Assembly: GCA_007449985.2 (NCBI GenBank)
Contig: VIIQ02000104.1
Span: forward strand, 124,001 to 188,000
Direction of reading: 5' to 3'
DNA length: 64,000 bases
Source: Desmodesmus armatus
Taxonomy: Eukaryota; Chlorophyta; Chlorophyceae; Sphaeropleales; Scenedesmaceae
This document shows, in pieces, positions 57,601-64,000 of this stretch. The translations under genes and the position numbers were made by a program. The notes under the pieces were generated by a model. That model had not been told where the DNA came from, ran no database searches, and saw only the letters and a program-made list of their open reading frames with translations. Position 1 is the first letter of the stretch, and every line of letters starts with the position of its first letter.

Positions 57601-59147
57601 GGCAGCAGCACACATGCAGACAGAAGCATGGGGGTGTTGTGGTGGCTGAGAACCTGACGCACACTTCATGCGCATGCTCTAGCTTGTTGTTATGGTGGGA
57701 AATGCGCTCATGAAATGCCCTTGATCAAGAAAGCTGGCCTAGTCTGAGGATGCCACTGATGTTTGCCAGCCCGCTGGGCTGCTGCAAAGGCTGTAGCAGT
57801 GGGCACTACTGCTGGAGATACTGCAGTACTGAGAGCTATTGCAGCAATCTTGCAGGCCGCACTGAACAATGCAGTCTCAAACCCAGGGCACTTGGAGGCG
57901 AGATACCACACACAACCGACTCGGTTGTGTGTGGTGTTTTAGGGTTTAGGTTTAAACCCCCCTAAACCCTAAACCAGGGCAGTGCCAGACTCGGAGTCTG
58001 GCACTGCCCGGGCCTTTCTGCATTTGGTCATTGCAGTATGGTTTGTGTAATGTTCAACATACAAGTGAATTGATGTCTCTGATTCATGAAGTGACAAAAC
58101 AAATCATGCAAGCACGAACAGCCTTCAAGAGTCTGGCAGACATGTGCAATGCTGATGAGAAGGCCTCAGCTGGTCCAAAGCCAAATTTGCATCCAACACA
58201 TGTATGCAAGCGCCACCAGACGGTGCCAATACAACTTACATAGCGCCAGGGGGATCTGTGTGTAGGCTTGTGTGGCTGCAGTGGGCCTGTTGTTGTATGC
58301 GCCCCCAGTCAACACTTGCAGGATGGGGTTGGAGATGGCGGTGACGGAGGCAAGGTTGCCACCAGCAGCAGCACTGACTGTGCCATCAGGGGCCACCTGC
58401 AGGGGCGCAGCAGGCAACACACACACGTGCGTGTCGGAATGCACTGTTTCAGAATGGTCCTGTCACCATCATCAATGGGGTGATGATACTGTATGTGCAT
58501 GCTTGATGCAGCTCAAGTGTTAAAACACACCAACATGCGCACACAACTGTCAACTATTGTCAGGCTGGCTGACTGGCCGTAGCCGCTGAGTGTTCAAACC
58601 TTGAAGGTCCACTGAACTCTCTGCATGGTGTGCGAGCCTGGCCACTGCTAGCGCAAGCTACAAAGCCAACTGATTATTTGGCTACAACCCAGCCTGTGTT
58701 GTTCAGGTATTTTCTGAAGTCCAAGGAAGTGGCACTGCATGATTGCACAGCAGCAGCAGGGTCTCACCGCCAGGTTACCGTTGACATCCACGGACGTGCT
58801 GCCAGCAGCGTCTGGTGTGTTGTAAAAGAACTCCACCTGCTTTAGGTCACGCTGAGGCCGAGCATTCACTGCATAGCAGAAATTCAATGCCAGCAGCAAT
58901 TGTAACAGCCGGCACCAAAACACAGTATGATACCCTCACTGTGTACTGATGCTGTGCCACTTGCTTTGCTTTCAGCACAGCCTGCCCGTGATGGCGGCCA
59001 CAGCAGCAACCAAGCTGGAGGTAAACCGTCTAACAGCTGTGTAAACAGCTGCAGGCTGTCGTCTGCGGCCAGCTCTTGAGCCGATCGTTTCTCACCAGCG
59101 ACAGCTGCAGATGCGACCAGCAGCAGCAAACAAGCGCCTCGCTGCAT
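54689..59147 (-). CDS. Secreted protein of unknown function, 7 exons
   Basis: Exons in coding order: 59147-59096, 58868-58768, 58396-58240, 57421-57227, 55786-55644, 55244-55089, 54796-54689. All are GT/AG with matching phase, 303 residues to the first stop. The start MQRGACLLLLVASAAVAVNA is a clear signal peptide. The mature protein has VEFFYNTPDAAGSTSVDVNG, NLASVTAISNPILQVLTGG, a Gly/Asn-rich part (FYPTLSYGAADGRGDLFSAS; NPINNNLGGSVSTGTAG), SIRYAGYSNDRTNLADARTD and an ordered stretch (LYGVALTQYDLGVPVTPLPR). Sequons NST, NGT and others occur near the end. I recognise no family. The composition suits an extracellular-matrix, surface or vacuolar protein, but that is inference. The C-terminal region beyond the stop is probably part of the original gene. 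Confidence 0.7.
56091..56185. repeat. Imperfect inverted repeat, ~40-bp arms
   Basis: 56091-56130 pairs with 56146-56185 at 33 of 40 positions around a 15-base loop; GGCCATGCTGCA is the longest perfect block. It lies in intron 4 of the secreted-protein gene and resembles a small foldback element. Confidence 0.75.
56450..57065. repeat. Tandem C-tract units and decayed 3' half of exon 4
   Basis: CACCTGGCTGAACACCATTG followed by a C-tract occurs near 56706 and (with one change) near 56867, a ~160-bp unit. At about 57055-56945 on the minus strand lies a degenerate copy of the exon-4 3' half with its donor (VSTGTAGATTL...VGIGPG, with an upstream stop). Long C runs also lie near 56451-56485. Confidence 0.7.
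57550..57615 (-). repeat. Extra copy of the exon-4 acceptor region
   Basis: AGCTCAGGGTGGGGTAGAAT and the flanking acceptor sequence duplicate 57395-57445 of the secreted-protein gene. This gives a second 3' splice site with the first ~35 bases of exon 4 but no full exon. Confidence 0.85.
57905..58009. repeat. Cluster of three palindromes, the middle one telomere-like
   Basis: 57906-57934 is a perfect 14-bp stem with a 1-base loop (CCACACACAACCGA / C / complement). Next is TTTAGGGTTTAG facing CTAAACCCTAAA around GTTTAAACCCCCC. Then 57977-58009 is a perfect 15-bp stem (GGGCAGTGCCAGACT) with a CGG loop. All sit within 105 bases of intron 3 of the secreted-protein gene. Confidence 0.95.
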
Positions 59148-60134
59148 CTTGGGCACTGGTGGTATGCGATGTGACGTTTTATCTGGTGTATATCTGTGCT
59201 TTACAGTGCCCAACACTATGCGAAGCAGATGTGCTGCAGCACTTGGACGGTCCGCTGATACTCGCACAGCTGCTGTTGTATAATAAGAGTTGTGCAAGCC
59301 TCCGTGGAAATCATATGCAGGTTCATCTGGCTCGATGGGCAGCCGCAACTTGCCGTCGTCAGATCCAAGAAATTTTGGCGCGACTGTGCGAAGGTTTGAA
59401 CAGTTTCTTAGTTGGAAAGCACGCACCAAAGGGAATATTAATCAAGTCTCAGACAATAAAAGCTGTTCTACATCATCAATGGCTTCATGCCATGATGATC
59501 ATGGGTCATGTGTTCGTGATCGGCAGGTTGATCGGTGAGTGCGATTGTAGCAACGGGGCCAAGACGGAGACAAAAGACCTCAATACATTGTGACAGGCTC
59601 TGAGATGTTGGTTTTCGGTCGTATTTGTGAATAAGGTGAGGCTCTGCCGGTGCTGCTGCACTACTGCACACCCTTATGCCTCCACATCCAGCAACACTCT
59701 GGGATGGCTGTTTTGCTGCAAGTACACTGCAAAGGGGCTACAGCCTAGAGCGACCTTGACTGAAGCCAACACCATGTGGTGTCAGAAGATCAGTACAACG
59801 CACGCTTGTTGCAGCGTGGCATCAGCTCAGCTCAATAACGGAAAGCCCAACTGAGGGGTTTGGCAGCTGCAGCTGCACCAAGTTGGCCATGGCGCATGGC
59901 TGCTGGTCTCCTTGCAACAACATGGTAGTCCCTCACTGCTTGATGCAACCTTGTGTGCTATCGACTCTCACATATAGCTGCTGCAGCAGTGACGATTCAC
60001 GAACATCGCCATCTTGCTCAATTCAGGGGGGGGTGCTTTGTAGAGCATGCATGAAGCTGCCACACTAAGCTGCGGCAGCTGAAACAGGCCAGTGGAATGC
60101 TGCTTCATGGCTCCACAGCCAGAAGCGTGCTCGG
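59148..60134. other. Intergenic, no supported gene
   Basis: Contains the 5' flank of the secreted-protein gene and the 3' flank of ITPA. The plus frames 59111-59593 and 59290-59538 lack recognisable domains. No clear promoter motif could be assigned. Confidence 0.45.
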
Positions 60135-63100
60135 CTATGCTGGTGTGCTGCCCTTCAAGAGGTGGTCACGCAGCTTGTCCAGTGCACGGTACCTACATAC
60201 ACACCGGTGTCAAATGGCAGCATGCCGTATGATTATACAGGACAGTAACAGTACAGCAATTGGGGACAGGGTCTCAACCTTGGCATTAGCCAGCGAGCCT
60301 CGGGCTCATGAGGGTGCCCAGAGGGCCTACTTGCGTACCCCCGTCTCTTAGGTCAGTTGTGAGGGCGATTGAAATCACCACCAAACCAGCCGTCAATTCC
60401 AGTAGCATTATGATCCCGCATTACCTTGCTGTCAACAATCCATGTGCTACCTGCAGGCCCTGCAAAGGCAGCTGGCAGAGTGATACCGCAGAGCCGCTAG
60501 TCGGTGGCCAGTGCATGCAGAATGACCGTGAATCACGGTGATGCAACAGTGCGCAGGCTAATGTGGTCGACGTCTTCGCGGCCAGATGGGCCAATCGATG
60601 TGGTTGTGCAGTTTGTAATGAGGTGCGGCACAGCCACACAATCTCATAACGTTGTGAAAGCATGCTGCCGTTGCTACATGTGTACCACACACCTATGCGA
60701 TATCGTATTCTTCAAGTCTTTGTCCATCTCAGCATATGTAGTGTCAAAGCCATCTGGCTGGAACACAGGGTCCCACCCGAAGTCAGCAGGGCCGCGCGCA
60801 GGGACAATCTTGCCGTCTGTACGGCCTACAAATGTGATGGGCTCTGCATCCGGACCTGCAAAGAGACACCGGCAAGGCAAACAATTCTTGAACTTGCACT
60901 TGAAGAAGTGTGTCTGTGTATGACCCCCCCCCCCCCCCCGTGTGTGTGTGTGTGGGGGGGGGGTGGGTGGGGTGGGGGGGGGGGGGGGGGGGGGGGGCAT
61001 AGAAGTTGCTGACCTCAAGCAGCTACGTCTATTGGTACGGCTGTGGATGCCCCCTTCCCCACTGCTTTGTAAGGCCCTAAGGTTCCTTATCGCAACACCT
61101 CGACCCCTAAACAGTCCCTGTGGCACTTCTGTAATGAGCTTTTCAGTTTAGCTTGTGTGTCCCACACGAGAAAGCTTGCTCTGACACCCTCTCAGAGAGT
61201 CTGCCTGGCAGGCAGGTCGATTGACCAGTAAGCGAAGTGTCTGAGCACCAACTAAAAAGGGGCGCCAAACTGACCAATCTATGGGATGTTTGGTGTGTCT
61301 GCCCATCCAGTGACAGCCCTCCCACTGGTGACGAAAGCCAGTGCGTCTATGTGCTGGTGCTGGTGCTGAACACAGGATAGGCCAGCACCCTTTTCTGCAT
61401 GCATTGGTCCCTGAACAACTGACGCAGGCGGCAACCCCTTTTACTGTTACTGTTACATGGTTCAGGCTGAGCCTGAACACCCTCATTTCCAACGGCCCAA
61501 CCTCCTCTTGCTGAACACAGAGAGGTCCCAACCCACCTGAGCTGTATGCAAATATACACTGGGCGTATGCAGACTTGTCATCAAAGCCAACTGCACAGCA
61601 GCACAGCAGCACAAGCAGTGGCATCACATTGTCTGAGTGTGTGAACCCTGGAGGCTGAATGACCCTTGATAATAGGATAGGGGGTACATGTTGAGTGTTC
61701 TGCCGGTGGGGCTGTCCCAATGCTGTATGCCATCGGCCAGACTCAAATCATCGAAGAGGATCATCACCTAGCATCTTGTTGAGCCCGTCATGCCCCAGCT
61801 TTTCCAAGAACCACTTGATGTAGGGACCTGCACAGCACAGCACAGCACAGCAGCGTAAGTGCAGTGGTACGCCTGTGAAGCAGCACTGGTGTGACCACCA
61901 CACTCACAAATTGCCGGTCTCAGCGACACAGGCTTGCTATGGCCCGTGGGTTGCACAAGCCTAGCTCACAGTTCACAGCACTGCGCTGCACCTGTCACAC
62001 GCAGAGCGCTGCTACTACCACACACAAACACAGCAAGGACTGCTGGCCACCCATTGGTTCAAGAGCGTGGCTTGTGCAAGCCGACGTGCCCCGTACTATG
62101 AAGCGGCCATCGGCGCTTCTGGGGTAGCAGTTGCCCCTTGCCACCACACACACCTGGCAGTCCCTTGAGTGCATTGAAGCAGAGGCTGGTGTCCTCAATC
62201 ATGACAGCAGCACCCAGCTGCAGCAGCAGCAGCAGTAGCAGTAGCGGAGGCGGCCACATTGGCGATGGGTGGTGCTTAGTTGTGCTGAGTTGAAAAGAAG
62301 ATGGCTAGCGGCTGTCCTGTAACACCATTGGCAACCCCACATCTCCAAGCAGCAACGCACTTCCGCTGCTCAGCCCATTTTGGGTTTAACGAGGAGCTCA
62401 CAACCAACTCTGCACACACCGGCTGACACACCCAATCAACTGTCAAGTGGACATAGGCCTTGTGCGGTATGCACAACCAAGCATCTGAGACTGCCTTGGA
62501 AACATACACTGACTCTCACTTGAGGAGCACTGCTAGACACACACCAAAGTTTCGGAGTTCGGAGGTCCGTGGATGGTGAGGTGGTTCATGCATTGGCTGG
62601 CTGCACTCATTGTGTCTACTCACCTGCTTTGCTGCAATGCGGCACTTCTCCTTTGAGATGTCCTCAGGCTCACCCTGCAGCACATGCCATGTGTTGAACA
62701 TACAACATGTCACTCTTACTTCTACATGATTCAGGACCTGGAAAACTATAAGATCAACATACAACATGTCACTCTTACTGTTACATGATTCAGGACCCTG
62801 TACACAATTTAGAGAGCCCACCAGACTGGAGTGCACACTGTGGAATGCTGTAGGTACCCCAACACTCTAAGAGAATAAAACTATACTTCGAAGAGCATGA
62901 AACTATACTTCACTGCAGTTGAAGATTGAAGAGGAAGTCCAGCAGCGCACAGAACTCCATACGAATATGAACCTGGCAGTAGGGTTGCTCATGGCAATGT
63001 GGCTGCTCACCTGCAGTTCTGGCAGGTCCAGCTTAGCTGGCTCAACAGCAAACGGCAACTGCTGACCCGCCGCAAGAATAGCAACCACCTGTGTGTGTGT

Positions 63101-63425
63101 GTGTGGGGGGGGGGGGATTGCAATGCAGTTGGTGTGGGATGGGGGCAGGTGTGCTGACCACAGGTTGAATCACACATGCAGCGGCTGCTGGTGCTACTGC
63201 TGGTGTTGCTGTGCTGCTAGTGCTGGTGCTGGTGCTGCTGCTGCTGCTAGTGTGGTGAGTATTGGTGAGCAAGTTGGTGAGTGTGTTGAGTCCTGTGTTG
63301 TCAAGCTATATGGGGATATAGCATACAGCAAATGCAGTACGCTGGTAGACAGCCATGCAGTCATTCACCTCTTCTAGCTTCTTCTTGTTGCCTGTGGCAA
63401 AGTAGATTGTGCTGGGGGTAGACAT
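60135..63425 (-). CDS. ITPA: Inosine triphosphate pyrophosphatase, 8 exons, complete
   Basis: Hydrolyses ITP, XTP and dITP to monophosphates, keeping deaminated purines out of DNA and RNA; cytosolic in most eukaryotes. Exons in coding order: 63425-63369, 63088-63011, 62674-62624, 62217-62154, 61827-61768, 61590-61537, 60855-60693, 60192-60135. All are GT/AG with matching phase, 194 residues, the same length as the human enzyme. Motifs: [14 protein letters not shown] (substrate-binding TGNxxK), [34 protein letters not shown] (catalytic ED), [53 protein letters not shown] and KNTISHRYRAL. An in-frame extension upstream (from Met near 63566: MHSLAAARPLGLAINAY) exists, but the conserved start fits ATG 63425. 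Confidence 0.95.
60924..60997. repeat. Poly-C, (TG)n, poly-G tract in ITPA intron 6
   Basis: A C16-17 run, a short TG repeat, then G-rich runs including a final stretch of more than 20 G. The C and G arms can pair within one strand, and the G runs can form a quadruplex. Assembly length here is unlikely to be exact. Confidence 0.9.
62693..62795. repeat. ~65-bp tandem repeat in ITPA intron 2
   Basis: AACATACAACATGTCACTCTTACT and CTACATGATTCAGGACC occur twice. The core resembles the dispersed TGTTACATGGTTCAGG motif near 61446 and, inverted, near 42255. Confidence 0.75.
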
Positions 63426-64000
63426 GCTGCTACTGCTGCTGCTTTTGGTGCTGCTGCTGGTTGTGCTGCTCAGGTGGGCAGACTTGTATGGAACCTGCTC
63501 GTGGGTGTGTGGATATGCGTTGATTGCCAACCCTAGTGGTCTGGCAGCTGCCAGGCTGTGCATCAACAGAAGTCCCAAGGCCCAGGATCCTGTGACGGTG
63601 GATAATAACTTGAAGAAACCAAACTTCTTGAATAAAAAAGAGTGGAGAATGAAGTTGCTTTGACAAAGATATTGAATGCACCAGTTGGTGTGACAGGCTG
63701 TCATGACTGATCAGTGACAGTAGACCGGTGTCAGGGGCGTAACATACCTTCAGCCCGGAAGGGCTTTTGAACATGTTGACATGCGGGGGTCAGTGCAAGC
63801 GGATCAGACAGCCGCTTTCTTTTGCGATCTGATCTGCAGATCAACCAAATTGCGAAACCCCCAGGTTAGCTTCTTGCCTTATGATCCATGCGATTCAAAG
63901 TATGGTTGCTCAAGGATGTGCGCAGCACGGATTGCCCAGGTACACGCCGGCCAGCTGCTGCTTGGTGGACAGGAGGCTGCATGCAGCAGCAGCAGCAGCA
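63426..64000. other. ITPA upstream region to window end
   Basis: Holds the putative ITPA promoter. CTG-rich sequence at 63430-63460 would be 5'-UTR or an N-terminal extension. A CAG run begins at the very end (about 63984-64000) and continues out of the window. No other gene is supported. Confidence 0.4.

Overview
The window looks like nuclear DNA of a green alga, most likely a chlamydomonadalean chlorophyte. This is inferred from intron-rich genes with GTGAGT/CAG splice borders, CTG/CAG triplet tracts in introns and exons, Ala/Gln/Ser-rich proteins, ankyrin (ANK) repeat paralogues, and interstitial TTTAGGG/TTTTAGGG arrays. GC-rich hairpin repeats suggest an alga such as Haematococcus, but that is only a guess. 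Exon models below come from conserved protein blocks plus matching splice phase; no transcript evidence was available.

Layout: 1-2.3 kb, 3' part of a secreted trypsin-like protease (+). 2.7-6.7 kb, complete 7-exon 5-formyltetrahydrofolate cyclo-ligase gene (-). 7.5-13.9 kb, a large ANK gene (+) with a putative membrane-anchor exon far upstream. 13.9-30.4 kb, a repeat-rich accessory region: two related ~6 kb blocks, each with LINE-like debris, an ANK gene on the minus strand and shared flanks. Between the blocks' parts lies an array of GC-rich hairpin minisatellites (20.2-22.9 kb). 30.7-34.0 kb, a START/DUF220-like gene (+). 34-38 kb, no convincing gene. 38.0-39.0 kb, an intronless class-3 lipase (-). 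39.2-41.4 kb, an acidic low-complexity secreted or membrane protein (-). 42.6-49.2 kb, a complete 10-exon MCM10 replication-factor gene (-). 49.8-53.3 kb, a MYND zinc-finger protein (+) divergent from MCM10. 54.1-59.1 kb, a secreted protein of unknown function (-) whose C-terminal region is frame-broken. 60.1-63.4 kb, a complete 8-exon inosine triphosphatase (ITPA) gene (-).

The single-copy genes are unrelated housekeeping functions (folate recycling, nucleotide-pool sanitation, replication initiation) beside secreted hydrolases; nothing suggests a shared pathway. The most interesting pattern is structural. Trypsin, MCM10 (twice) and the secreted unknown each carry tandem partial copies of an exon edge plus its splice site. 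The ANK genes grow by in-frame units of 297 or 396 bp, and CTG tracts repeatedly abut 3' splice sites.
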